Assembly (NCBI GenBank): GCA_022749755.1
Contig: CM040440.1
Location: forward strand, 17,285,269-17,349,268
Direction of reading: 5' to 3'
Origin: Azadirachta indica
Taxonomy: Eukaryota; Streptophyta; Magnoliopsida; Sapindales; Meliaceae
Length of the DNA: 64,000 nucleotides
Under the pieces are notes generated by a model. It worked only from the letters and a program-made list of their open reading frames with translations, was not told the origin of the DNA and did no database searches. A program made the position numbers and the translations under genes. Positions 11,269-22,966 of the stretch are shown here, in pieces. Position 1 is the first letter of the stretch; every line of letters begins with the position of its first letter.

Positions 11269-12774
11269 CGCTTGCCTGGTTTCTCAAATCAATTCTTGTT
11301 ACTCTTAGGAAATTAGGTTGGAGTTGTTATACAGGACAAAATTTAGATTTATATAGAAATTAGAGAAGATATTCAATTTAATAGTTGCAAATCATATATG
11401 TGTCAATTCTGTTTTTATTACTTTAATAATATCATTGTGTGTAATTAATTATATGCAATCTATGAATTTTGACTTAAGATCCCTCCTAATCCGAGCTTAA
11501 GGACTGTTTCCTTTTTGGACCCATATGTATTTTCATTCGTAAGATACTATCGATTGGCACAAATTAATTTGCTGTGAATGATTGAACACAGATTGTAATA
11601 ATAAAGTAAAAAGTTTGAATTAAAATAGTTTCGCAAATCCCATTTAATTAAAAGATTAATGACAACCACTAAAAGAACTTCCGGTCTCAAAGACGTATCC
11701 ATTCAGAGATTTATTCGTGGTTGGGCTATTTTTTTTTTTAGTTTTATTATCTTTTTGTGGGTTTTAGCATTACGGAAAAATATTGTTCGTAAAAAATAGA
11801 ATAGAAAGTGCATGTTATCTTAAAAAAACATGATGAAACTCTTTTTGTTAAAAATTATAATCTCTTTATATATATATATATAAAAGCCAGAACAAAATAA
11901 AAATACGCAATGCCAACTAATTCTGAATTAATAATATCAGCGAGCTCCGTTTTAATGTACTTGAGATGAGAAAAGATGTAATACCCTGACAATGCCCCTA
12001 AAAAGAAAAAAAACAATTTAAATAACAAGGAATTGAGAGGATTAGCGAGAAACTGTAAAATGTTATGACCAACAAACTAAATATAAATGAGGAAAATTAT
12101 ATATAAATTAATTCCTACCCTATTAAGATAAAAAATACCAGAAAAAAAGAAAGGAACTCTTCCAAACTAAACTAATTTAAAAAAGATTTTTTGATGTTGA
12201 AACTTTATATATACGTAACTACTAACTTGATTGGCCTTGGGCTTACAAAAGAGGAGGGATGGATTGCCTAGTCGACGGCAGGATAGTAGGTTGGCGTCTG
12301 ATGGTGAAAATTGTGGGTTGACTTCCTACTCGACGGCAAAAGCAAAAGAGAAGGAGAAAAGAAGATAAAGAGAGAATAAAAATATATATATATATATATA
12401 TATATGTTACTTCCTTAGTTGACAGCGAAAGCAGAAAAAAGGAGAGAGAGAAGAGATAACAAAATAAAAAAAAAGAAGAGTGAGACAGAAAAAGGACAGA
12501 AAAGGAGAAAAAAAAATTCTCCCAAATAAAAAACTATAGACAAGGTTAATTTTGTTTTTACACACACAATATTAACTATAACGATGGTTAAACATGGCAT
12601 TTTACCATTTTTTGTTAAAGATGACGGTGATTTGTTGTTAATAGAAAAACTATAAATAAGTTTCTAACATTTTATGATATTTTTAAAAATTACCGAAAAT
12701 AACTTTGAAATTATTAATATAATATAAAATATATAGACTCGGCAGGGCTGTGTCCCCGTCTGTGTCCGGAACGA
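11269..12774. other. AT-rich intergenic region
   Basis: No coding frame, RNA gene or delimitable element was seen. (TA)n tracts lie near 11,870 and 12,385, and the stretch 12,340-12,520 is purine-rich (GA/AAG). Confidence 0.6.
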
Positions 12775-15255
12775 TTAGGACAAAGGTTTTATAATAATGG
12801 GGAGGCCATACTGTGGCTGCATAATAAGGCTGTCCACTGGGGCGTGTTTATACTCGGGGGAGAGTGATAAGGAAAAGTTTTGGAGAATCAATGCAATTGC
12901 CATTTTCTCTGCAAGCATTGCAAAATTCTGGCCAATGCAAACTCTTGGACCGAATCCAAATGCAAGCAGAGCATTTGGGTGTTTCGCGGCTTTGGATATG
13001 CCATTAACGAATCTCAGAGGATTGAATTCGTTTGCATCTTCTCCCCAATACTTCTTGCTTCTGTGAATCTTTATAACGGGAATTTCAATACATGTATCCC
13101 TGGGAATTGTTAAATTCCCAATCTTTGAGTCTTCTGATCCCTTCCTGACCAGTCTTATTACTGGGGAATACAGCCTCAGAGCTTCTAGCAAAACCATGTT
13201 CACCTATATATATATATATATATATATATTGTTCAGTTTAGTCCATTGGGTTTAAATTAGGGGTCAATAAAGAGGAAGGAAAATCAAATTGATTTAAGAT
13301 AAATGGTTTCTTACCATCTTTAACTTGGATAGCATGTCTGCATCAGGAATCCCCATGCCGCATTTCCTCAGGATTTCTTCTCTCAGTTTTTCTTGCCATT
13401 CTTGATGTACACTCAACAAGAATACGGTCCAAGTTAAGCTATTGGCAGTTGTTTCATGCCCTGCAAAAAAGAATGTTTTGCACTCCTCCACCATCTCATC
13501 CATCGTTAATTTGGGACCAGATCCAGATTGAACCATCTCTGAGGCTTCAATCATTACACCAATCAGGTCATCTCCATAATGACCTGAACTTTTAGTGGCT
13601 TTCAATCTACTCTCTATGATGCCTCTTAATGTATTTTTCACTTTCTTGTCAAGCTTCCACACCTGAATATTCGATGGGGTGGGTAGATATCTAAAAGAAA
13701 CAAAAATAATTTGTTAAGCATTTTGTCTGAAAGTAGAAGCCCAACAGCAGATAATTAGATAAGTAGAGGTTAAAAGCAAAGCAATTACTGGCTTCCAGGA
13801 ATGAAAATGTCCGCACTTGCAGCAGCACAACACTTTTGAAGCTCAATTTGGCCCTTGAATGCCTCTTTCCCCTCTAGAAAGCTACTTCCAAAGGCAGTGT
13901 GGGCAATTACATCAGCCATTAGCTTCTTGAATTCTCCATTCATCTCCATTGTTTTACCTTGTTCCTCACTTGTATTAATAGCCTGATTTTTCCACTCCTC
14001 AATCATGGATATAGTACATGCTGCCATTTGCCTTGTCATAGCCTGTCGGGCGCAACATCAACCAAAACCGTAGACATGGACATGCTCAGTAAATTCAAAA
14101 CCATAACTGATGATAACATTTAATGTCTGATTGTTGCAAGTTATTCAACTTGGGGTACGCATGCATAAAGAAGTTTCAGACCTTAAGCTTGTCAATGGTG
14201 AAGGCAGGATTGACTGTCCTTCTGCGCTTTGCCCACTCTAAGCCATTGACTACTGACAATCCTTTCCCTGCTAATTTTTCTGCAGAAGGCCTATGCTTAG
14301 GTTTGACATAGAAACCGGACTTGTTTGATAGTACATGTTTGGCCAGTTCCGGGTCTGAAATGCAAATCCTAGGCTGCATTCCATGCCAATACAGAAACGT
14401 CTCTCCTATCACATAAAAATTATTAGACTAGATTAAGCATGCGTGCATGCAATTATATATCTATATCTATATCTATATCTATATCCATATATATATAGAT
14501 CATTAACATTATGATTGATCACACATATATCAGATAGATGCATATATAATTTTCTCTATCACGGGGTCGAGTTTTCAATAGAACGCGCAGACTTCAAGAA
14601 TAATTTTTAGTTGACAAAACCAAGTCTAGCTAATTACTTTCTGCTTTGTGCTACTCAATTAATTAATGGTAATGTCTTCGTCAGTCGTCTGATAATCATG
14701 GTTGTCGACTGACTTGTCGTCTACTTCATTATAGCTCCTGCAAAAAATACTTGGAATTTATAATAGATTCATAGCTTTATATCGATCTAGGGTTCACGTG
14801 CCACCGCACCCTATGAAAAACAAAACTGTTCATTTCCACGCGCAATTAATCACAGCTAAAATTTAAAAAAAAAAAAAAAAAAAAAACTCTTAAAGTTGAT
14901 CTCCCAACCGATCGATGAACATAGCATGAAAATATGAAATCCAAACCAGAGAGGCAAGAACGGGGAGAAAGATAAACTGACCATATTCTAACGACCATCT
15001 CTCATACTGAGGTCCTGTTCTCTGAGTGATATCATGAGATTTTGTATCTAAGACCGTTTGCAGTGCAGCCTTCCTCAACTTCTTGATTTGATCAAGAGAA
15101 CCTGAGAGAAATGAATAAGGAGGTCCCGCAATCCCTTGTTGTTGAAAGGTTTTAGTCACAGCATACGGCCACCAAAACACAATTCTACATATTTGCAATA
15201 TTTTCGGGACAAGAAGAACCACCAGAGCTACAATGACCATTCCTAGATATCCCAT
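12775..15255 (-). CDS. cytochrome P450, CYP72 clan (CYP709-like)
   Basis: Five exons, 5' to 3' on the minus strand: 15255-14982, 14405-14182, 14042-13789, 13690-13315 and 13203-12775. All junctions are GT-AG and the chain gives 518 aa. Features in order: an N-terminal membrane anchor (residues about 5-25), a GPPYSFLSG proline-rich hinge, the I-helix AGHETT at 327-332, the K-helix ExxR as EALR at 383-386, FNPLRF at 436-441, and the haem loop [10 protein letters not shown] at 458-467 with Cys465 as the thiolate ligand. Like other plant class II P450s it should be an ER-anchored, NADPH-reductase-dependent monooxygenase; the substrate cannot be inferred. Within the clan the sequence looks most like CYP709. 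The PERF motif carries Leu where Glu is usual. The frame opens upstream only through GTG, so the ATG at 15,255 is preferred. A broken relative lies at 6.6-7.8 kb. Confidence 0.93.
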
Positions 15256-15312
15256 ATTGATATTGTGTTGTCTACTGTATGCTCTCACACCTGGCGTTGG
15301 CTATATGTAAAT

Positions 15313-15328
15313 TTGTATATATATACTA
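15313..15328 (-). promoter_or_regulatory. TATA-like element upstream of the P450 gene
   Basis: A GTATATATATAC run lies about 60-75 bases upstream of the P450 ATG, a plausible core-promoter position. TATATA runs are common throughout this window, so the assignment is weak. Confidence 0.35.
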
Positions 15329-15627
15329 CCCTTAAACCAGAAAGAAGACGTTCAGTACTGCTGTTATTCTGGTGCTGTATATGTAGCTAAGTATTTGTGG
15401 GGGTTGGGTTGCTATATATGGAAGATTTGATGGCATCATTCTGGATGAGTAATTCTTCTGCTGCCATATAACTAATTTTCATTTGGAGTTTTATAAGTCA
15501 AAAAATCAATTAAAGTTACTGACAGCTGATGCCACGCTTGCATGTGTTTATGCATTCTTAGAGTGAGTTGTGTGCATTAAACATGCAAATTTCTACTAAT
15601 GGACATTAGTGCACGTAAATAATAATA

Positions 15628-16496
15628 AGAGATATTGTATTTTATCTCCTAAATTTTAAGGAAAAAATAATATATCCTTTGATTTGTTAGTAAGTTCACA
15701 AACTTCTAACTTTTATAAAAATATTAAGATGTTCTTGATATTAATAGTCTTATTTTAAATTAATTATTTTACCCTTTAGTTAATAAAAACATATAAAATA
15801 ATTATATTATCTTTATTTTTATTTTGTTAGAAATAATATAATTTTGTTCTAATATTTAAATTTAAAAGTATTAAAAATATTTTTATCTTCAATTATTTTT
15901 CTCTTCCCAAATTTGGTATTAAATTTTTTGAATATATTAATTATATATAATTTTTAAAATAGATCATTTATTTAAAATACTTTTATTTTAAAAAGTATGT
16001 ATATTTCATAATATTAAAATAAGAATAATTAATATTTTTAAAATAAAATAAAAAATATTATTATTATCATAATTTTTAACATTGTTTGAATATTTATTAA
16101 AATAATTAATTATACATTATTTTTAAAATAAGACTATTTTAAATAACTAATGTATTTTGAAATTATATATATAATTAATATTATCAAAAAAATTTTGAGA
16201 GCATATTTGAAAAGAGAAAAATAATTAAGAAGCACAATATTTTATTATTTTTAAATTTAAATATTGGAATAAAATTATCTTAGTTCTTATAAAATAAAAA
16301 AATAAAGATATATATTTATTTTGTATATTTTTAATAGTTAGAGGATAAAATAATTAATTTAGAGTAAAAATAGTAGTATCAAAGGATATCTTAATAGTTT
16401 TTTAAAAGTCACGGGAATATCTTAACTTATTAAAGATTTAAGGGAGTAAATTATTTTTTTTTAAAAAAACCTAAGGGGCTAAAGTATAATGTCCCT
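15628..16496. mobile_element. 869-bp long-terminal-inverted-repeat (MULE/foldback-like) element
   Basis: The two ends are inverted and similar: the left begins AGAGATATTGTAT and the complement of the right end begins AGGGACATTATAC. The similarity extends inward about 165 bp. One block at 15,756-15,775 recurs inverted at 16,342-16,361 with one mismatch, at matching distances from each end. The 530-bp centre is extremely AT-rich and has no ORF, so the element is non-autonomous. Flanks are AATAATAATA on both sides, compatible with a 9-bp duplication, but the sequence is too simple to be decisive. Long terminal repeats suggest a Mutator-like or foldback element rather than a short-TIR MITE. Confidence 0.7.
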
Positions 16497-16945
16497 AATA
16501 ATAATGCAAATCTAGATTACTCTTCCCACGAACTCTTTACGACCATTCTTTATTTTCTTATTATGAAAGATCTTGCATATTAGTTTCAAATTTCTTGTAC
16601 AAACTTCAGATTCAATTACTGGACCTTTTTTATGCTAAAATTAATCTTAAATTTCGTGTTAGAATTGTCAAATATGAAAGACTTGCATAGTAATAATATC
16701 CGAGCAATGTCGATCGGATTTTAGTTATAAAAGAATATCAAATCAAAACACCAAATTTTCTCATACGCGGCCGTTTTGGCATCTACAGAGCTTAAAGAAG
16801 CCTTCCGGGTAGTTGTTGTGGGGAGTAGTGAAACGACGTCGATTCTTCTAGGCTTCTCGAGCATTCAAATTTAACGTATCAAAAGCGAAAACGATCCCTT
16901 GAAAAACTCAGGACTCCTTCGCAGTTTGTCCTATAATTCTAAGAG

Positions 16946-19900
16946 ATGAGTTCCATCTCAGTGAGCGAATTTATAAGTAAGGAAGTAGCTGATTGGAACG
17001 ATGACGTAATCGCCACAGCACGATTCAAAGCCTTCAGCGGGCAAAGATCCGATTGGGAACCCAAATTCCAGTTCTGGAGAAATTTGATCCTCAAAATTGC
17101 TCGCCGCTTCGGCCTTCCCATCATTCACCCTTCTCAGGTTCGGAAAATATACGTATTTATTAATGACTTCAATTTCCTATTTCCTAATGGAGATTAATTT
17201 CCAGAGAAAAGAAATTCATGAAAACTAGTGCTTGTTTGTTTTCTTCTCTTTCGGGTATGTTTATCCATGTGAAGGTGAAGAACGAGTGGTTTAATCGAGG
17301 AGGTTTGACCCCTTTATGTATTGACGATGTTCTGGTGAGCTTCTTGTAACTTGGTGATTACTTTTATGATCAAATTTCTTAATAATAGTCTATGAAGCAA
17401 GTATTTCGAGTTCAACACTAAATATGAAAGAAGGGGGCGTTATCCAGATACGGTAGGACTATATTGAACTTGTTGACTGAACCCATGTTGCATTTCATGA
17501 ACGCTTGTATCTGTAGTTTTTTTCTTTTTTTGGGCTACCTTTTCAGATATTTTATTTTATTTTTTCATTTTTCAGTTTGTAATGTATAATGAAGGTGATA
17601 TTGTACGAAGTGCGGATTTTTTGGATTCAACTAGTGGACGACTTTCCCAGTTGTTTAGAAGAGTAAAAAATTTGATTGGCAGACCAGCTGCAACTCCTGA
17701 AGTTTTGCTCAAAGAACATGTCATTTTACCGGCAATTTTGAAGGTATATAGTTGATTTTTTTGTTTTTTGTTTGTTTCAAGAGCTGATTTCAATTTCTGC
17801 TGAGCCCAAGTAGTCGGCAGAAGACATTGCTGACTTGAGTTGTGACAAAATTTATTTTTTGGATCCACAGGACAAAGCTGATGAAGTTATCAAGCTTTTA
17901 TCTGAAAGTCATTGGACTTCTTCGTGCATTATTACGGTGAGAAAGTTCCAGGACATGTGTGGAGGACGAGATGAAGCATCTGTAGTCTTGAGCTACTTGT
18001 CAGGATTTGGGAAAGCACTTTATCTATCAATCAGTAAGACTGAGATTATAGAGGTACTGCACAGTGAGGTTTTATCTTTCTGTTCTCTAGTTTGTTATTG
18101 CGTTGGGGGGGAAAAAAAAAATCTTTGTTCACACTTCTTGGAAATCAAATTGGTTTTGTTGAATTGTGAGATCAGAGTGAGCCTGGAAACAATATTGAGT
18201 GCCTCTATATAAAATAATAGATGTCTTACATTATTCATTAATCATGTTTCTTGCTTGTTTATCTTAAGTTGTGTAATTAGATAATGCTTATAGGGGGTAA
18301 AGGTTTCGCTTTCACCGGCAGCGGTTTCCAATGTCTCAAGTTTGGATTGTGATGTTTTGCACTTGATTTGGACAATGGAAAAGCTTCAGCAACAGCTTGA
18401 TGTGATTGATAGACACCATGAAATGTAACTATTCTTTACTCCTGATACTCACCAAATGTGCTGATTATTCTTTCTCAGTGATCTGAGCATCAATTAATAA
18501 CAAGAGCGCTGTATAATTAATGTAGAAATCCCAGGTATTATGAACCAATGTTAGATGTAGATTTCATATAGGACCTATTTGGGTTCTGCCTACTCTTGTA
18601 AAATTTCACCGTTATATGGATATCAGACTCCCTAATTGTGGGGATATTGTTTGTCTACAATAGTTCAGAATAATAGTGGGGACTGATGCATATGCAAACC
18701 TCTACTATGCTGAAATTCTGCATCTTGAGTAAACTTGTACGATTTTTACTGTGGTATTTATTATTGATTTACCAATTAGGACTTCTGGCAGTATGCCAGC
18801 TGGTCGAAAAATTTTCAGTTAACTTCATTTCTTGAGTATGGGTGTCTGGAGGTGAGTTAATAGGCCAAATGCAAATGGGTGTATATATATGATTGAATAA
18901 TGGCTACATATTCAATTCATATGTTCTCCTTTTATTCGACATCTGCAATTTGGATATGGAACGGGTTTCTCTCAAAAACAACTGAATTTGTCTGATGCCT
19001 TGAAATTTTTTGCTGCACAGGTTAAGAAAATCAGCATTAGTTTCCTTGCAATCTGGAAACAAGGGAGTGGCCCTGAGACATGCAAGGCAATTAAAGTTGA
19101 CCAAAGAGAGTAGAGAAAAATGTACATCACTTTTGAACAGAGTGGAGGAAGTCGTGAGTGTTATAGAAAATGCCGAGTCCACCAAAAAGGTGCTTGAGCA
19201 CAGTAAAAATAATTTTACACTGGCTTCTTTTGCAGTTCTAGGTTGTTTTTCACAGTAAATACAACACAGTTGAGCCTATAATAATGGCTCAGTAGTAAAG
19301 TTTGAGTTAAACTGAGCTACGTAACTTACTATTTTTTCTTTTAATTCTATTAACATGATAAAGTCAAGTTTATGTTCACTTGAAGAACTTTTCAATGTAA
19401 CTGCAGAAAATTGTTACTCTCATAATCCATTTTCTCCTGATAATAGGTCTCTGAAGCAATCCAAATTGGAGCTCAGGCAATAAAGAAAAATAACATCAGT
19501 GTGGAGGAACTTCAACTCTCTTTAGAAGAACTCGAGGAGAGCATTGATTTACAAAAGCAGGCTGAAAAAGTGATAGGTATTTATTTTTTGTTGCTTATAC
19601 ATATATAGAATTTATAGCCAACGTGAATGTAGTGGGGATTAAGGGTTGCCATATCTGGATGCTTTGGTTACTTCAGTCTTCCGTAAGTTGTGTATATTTT
19701 GTTATTGTAGAATCGACTCCATCATACTCAGGAATTGATGATGAAGACATTGAAGAGGAGTTCAAGAAGTTAGAATTGGAACTTAAAAGTGAGAACCCTG
19801 AAGTTATGATGCCAGGAGCTAGTAAAGACGCAAGAGAAACTGGAGCTTCAGAATCTGCAGAATCATTGAGTTTTGCATTCTCAAGTCTTGGGCTTGAGGA

Positions 19901-19988
19901 TGGTCTGGGCAGGGCATCAGCAACTCGGGATTCTGAGGTACCAGTCAGAAGCAATGAATCAAAATATCCCGTTCTTGAAGCTCCGTAG
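16946..19988 (+). CDS. CHMP7: CHMP7-like ESCRT-III protein (Snf7 domain)
   Basis: Eight exons: 16946-17137, 17275-17334, 17576-17743, 17871-18053, 18294-18424, 19021-19189, 19447-19576 and 19711-19988. All introns are GT-AG and the chain encodes 436 aa, close to the size of animal CHMP7. The N-terminal half (about 1-200) is the winged-helix-type region typical of CHMP7, beginning with an SVSEFISKEVADWNDD segment. From about 225 a Snf7-type helical region follows, including WTMEKLQQQLDVIDRHHEM, an LRKSALVSLQSGNKGVALRHARQLK helix and acidic coiled-coil helices. The C-terminal part has an IDDEDIEEEFKKLELEL helix that could contact Vps4. By family knowledge CHMP7 nucleates ESCRT-III filaments at endosomal or nuclear-envelope membranes. 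The ATG at 16,946 is the first in frame. The PPR gene follows 0.6 kb downstream on the same strand, with no functional link evident. Confidence 0.93.
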
Positions 19989-20584
19989 TCATTTGACCAA
20001 GACAAAAGAAACCTCGATGATGAATGGAGCTTTCCAGTTAGAGATCATGATGATTTAATTATTCAATTTGTCAATTATATTCGTGGTATAGTATGATTTA
20101 GCATGTTTCTTACATAACACTTTAACATTCTGTTTGTATCTAAAAAGTGTTTGCATCCAAATATTTGCAGCTGAATACGAATGGTTGATTCAGAACTATT
20201 ATACATCTTGGGATAAATTATTGCTTTTTATTTTTCTTTTGGTTCTCTGAAAGTGAGTTGTTTCCTTTCGTTTCCTAACAAAAAAGAATTTAGAACGAAC
20301 GGTAAAATCTAATTGCAATTCCTCTACAAATAATGACAGCTGCACACGAAATAGTGTGACAAAAATTATATTGTTATAACTTGTGCATCTTTATTCTATA
20401 CAAGATGGAGGACGTGGGAGGCTAAAGGGAGATCTAATTGATGGATTACTCACGCCACTAAGCGACGTCGTAGTAATGCCCCTTGATTATGTGCACCGTT
20501 ACATCTTGAAAATTGCCGCGCGTTTAAGCGTCCGAAATCCGTCGCTCGAGCTCATCCGTAGCTCGAACCGTTACTCAGCAGAAG

Positions 20585-22966
20585 ATGCCGTTCACGAAAC
20601 AAAAATTAAGAGTCTCAGCAATTAAACAAGTGATCACGGAGGCAGTTCACCATCGCCAACTGCTGTGGCATCCTAGCAGAGCCAGTTCCACCTTCCTCTC
20701 AATTCCAATTCCAATTCCACTTACCGAATCTAGTCCTGATCAAATCCACAAGACCATTCATTGCGTAACTAATACCCATCGCCACCCACCTTCAAAACTC
20801 TTCTTAAGTCCACTAAACATCTCTTACGCCGATTTATTTTCTCGACTCAAGTCACCGCCTCATCTGTTTGAAGCCAAAAGATTGCATGCTCTTCTTGTTG
20901 TCTGGGGTTTCTTTAACTATACTAGTTCTGATAGACAATTGGGTTTACAACTTGTTAATGTCTACGTCAATTTTGGCTGTCTACAAGAAGCACTTCTCGT
21001 GTTTGATAAACTACCCAACAAAAGTAATAATGTAGCTTGGAATTCTATACTTAGAGGTTTCATTAACGTCGGTGAGTATTCAAAAGTCTTGGAGTTTTAT
21101 CACTTGATGCTTAGACAAGGTCTGGTCCCTGATAACTTTACGTACCCACTTGTTTTGAAGGCGTGTTCTGGCTTGAATGATCTTGAACAAGGTAGGATTA
21201 TCCGAGATCAGGTACTGTTAAATGAGTCTCATTATAATAGAAGGCGTAACATTTACGTGGAATGTGCTACGATCGATATGTTTGTCAAGTGTGGCAGCTT
21301 AAATGAAGCGAGACATGTATTTGACGAAATGCCCGAAAGAGATTTGGCTTCTTGGGGTGCAATGATATGTGGGGCTTTGCAGAGTGGGGAATGGTTCGCT
21401 GCATTGTGTCTTTTTAAAAGGATGACATTTGAAGGGTTACGGCCTGATTCAGTGATTCTGGCGGCTTTTCTTCCAGCTTGTGGCAGACTGGAAAATAAGC
21501 AATTGGGAATGGTTTTTCAAGGATGTGCTATAGGGAGTGGTTTTGAGAGTGATTTGTTCATTTCCAATGCTCTCATTGATATGTATTGTAAGTGTGGTGA
21601 TATAGATGAAGCTCAAAGAATATTTTGTGAGATGGTATACAAGGATGTTGTCTCTTGGAGTACCTTGATTGCTGGTTACTCTCAGAATTCTCTATACCAT
21701 AGGAGCTTTGAACTGTATCTTAAGATGAACAAGGCAGGTATGAGGACCAATCCAGTTACTGCAGCAGTTGTTCTTCCAGTATTAGGCAAGCTCAAGTTAT
21801 TGAAACTGGGGAAGGAGATGCATAACTATATTTTAAAACAAGCCTTTGAATCTGATGCTTTTATAGGGAGTTCGTTAATAGATATGTATGCTAACTTTGG
21901 GTCAATGACACAAGCAGAACATGTTTTTGGGTTCATGTTGCACAGCGGCATCACTATCTGGAATTCAATTATTGCTGGGTATTCTTTGACCTATGATCTT
22001 GATTCAGCATTTGGAATCTTCCGTAGAATGTGGGACTTTAATCTGAGGCCAAATTCCGTAACCCTGGTTAGCATTCTTCCAATGTGCACCAAAATAGGAA
22101 GTGTTAGACTGGGAAAAGAAATCCATGGCTATGCAACTAAAACTGGTCTTGGTAAAGTAATTTCTGTTGGAAACTCTACAATAGACATGTACTGCAAATG
22201 TGGGTATTTAGAACTTGGAGTTAAGATCTTTAATCAGATGACAGTAAAGAATATTGTGACATATAACACAATCATCTCTGCTCATGGGATTCATGGGCAC
22301 GGACACGAGGCATTTACATTCTTTGAGCAAATGAAGAAGGCAAGAATTAGACCCAACAAAGTCACTTTTGTTGCACTCTTGTCAGCTAGTAGTCATTCAG
22401 GCATAGTTAACAGAGGATGGTTTTTCTACAACTCAATGATAAATGATTATTGCATTCCAGCAGAAAAGGAACACTACTCCTGCATGGTTGATCTTCTTGG
22501 GAGAGCAGGGCGCCTTCACGATGCATGCAACTTTATTAGAAGATTGCCTGTGGAACCAGACATAGATGTTTTAGGAAGCTTACTTGGTGCTGGCAAAGTT
22601 CATAACAACGTTGAGCTTGCTCATCTTGTTGGCCAGCACATTCTCCAGAAAAATCAGAAAGATCCAGGTCATTATGTTCTATTATCCAATATATATGCAT
22701 ACACAAATAGATGGAATGACGCACTAAAGATCAGAATAATGATAAAAGAGAAGGCTTTGGTAAAGAAACCTGGGAGTAGCTGGATCCAGGTTGGTTCTTG
22801 TATTCACAGTTTCCATGCTAGAGGTAATATGCATCCGGACTTTCATAAGATTCAAGAAACACTGGAGAGCTTATTGTTAGAAATGAAGGATGAAGGCTAT
22901 ATGCTGGATTCTTCTTTGTTTTCTCATGATCCTATAGATGATGCTGATGATGTGATCAACTTTTGA
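20585..22966 (+). CDS. pentatricopeptide repeat protein, PLS class with E/E+ domains
   Basis: Intronless 793-aa frame from the ATG at 20,585. A serine/proline- and histidine-rich N-terminal region of about 80 aa resembles an organelle transit peptide. It is followed by tandem P, L and S motifs, with recurrent cores such as NALIDMYCKCGDIDEAQRIF, VVSWSTLIAGYSQ and VTYNTIISAHGIHG, through about residue 620. The C terminus has the CMVDLLGRAGRL motif, an E domain and an E+ domain (SSWIQVG..IHSFHARGNMHPD), and then ends without a DYW deaminase. Such proteins bind single-stranded organellar RNA and usually specify C-to-U editing sites in mitochondria or plastids, with the deaminase supplied by another protein. 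In the E domain the usual Trp-Gly-Ser-Leu-Leu reads LGSLLGAG. The closest named family member cannot be told by eye. Confidence 0.92.
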   Translation: MPFTKQKLRVSAIKQVITEAVHHRQLLWHPSRASSTFLSIPIPIPLTESSPDQIHKTIHCVTNTHRHPPSKLFLSPLNISYADLFSRLKSPPHLFEAKRLHALLVVWGFFNYTSSDRQLGLQLVNVYVNFGCLQEALLVFDKLPNKSNNVAWNSILRGFINVGEYSKVLEFYHLMLRQGLVPDNFTYPLVLKACSGLNDLEQGRIIRDQVLLNESHYNRRRNIYVECATIDMFVKCGSLNEARHVFDEMPERDLASWGAMICGALQSGEWFAALCLFKRMTFEGLRPDSVILAAFLPACGRLENKQLGMVFQGCAIGSGFESDLFISNALIDMYCKCGDIDEAQRIFCEMVYKDVVSWSTLIAGYSQNSLYHRSFELYLKMNKAGMRTNPVTAAVVLPVLGKLKLLKLGKEMHNYILKQAFESDAFIGSSLIDMYANFGSMTQAEHVFGFMLHSGITIWNSIIAGYSLTYDLDSAFGIFRRMWDFNLRPNSVTLVSILPMCTKIGSVRLGKEIHGYATKTGLGKVISVGNSTIDMYCKCGYLELGVKIFNQMTVKNIVTYNTIISAHGIHGHGHEAFTFFEQMKKARIRPNKVTFVALLSASSHSGIVNRGWFFYNSMINDYCIPAEKEHYSCMVDLLGRAGRLHDACNFIRRLPVEPDIDVLGSLLGAGKVHNNVELAHLVGQHILQKNQKDPGHYVLLSNIYAYTNRWNDALKIRIMIKEKALVKKPGSSWIQVGSCIHSFHARGNMHPDFHKIQETLESLLLEMKDEGYMLDSSLFSHDPIDDADDVINF

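Noticed and set aside
15256..15288. Upstream extension of the P450 reading frame
   Set aside because: The extension begins with GTG; the ATG at 15,255 opens directly into the hydrophobic membrane anchor expected of a microsomal P450.
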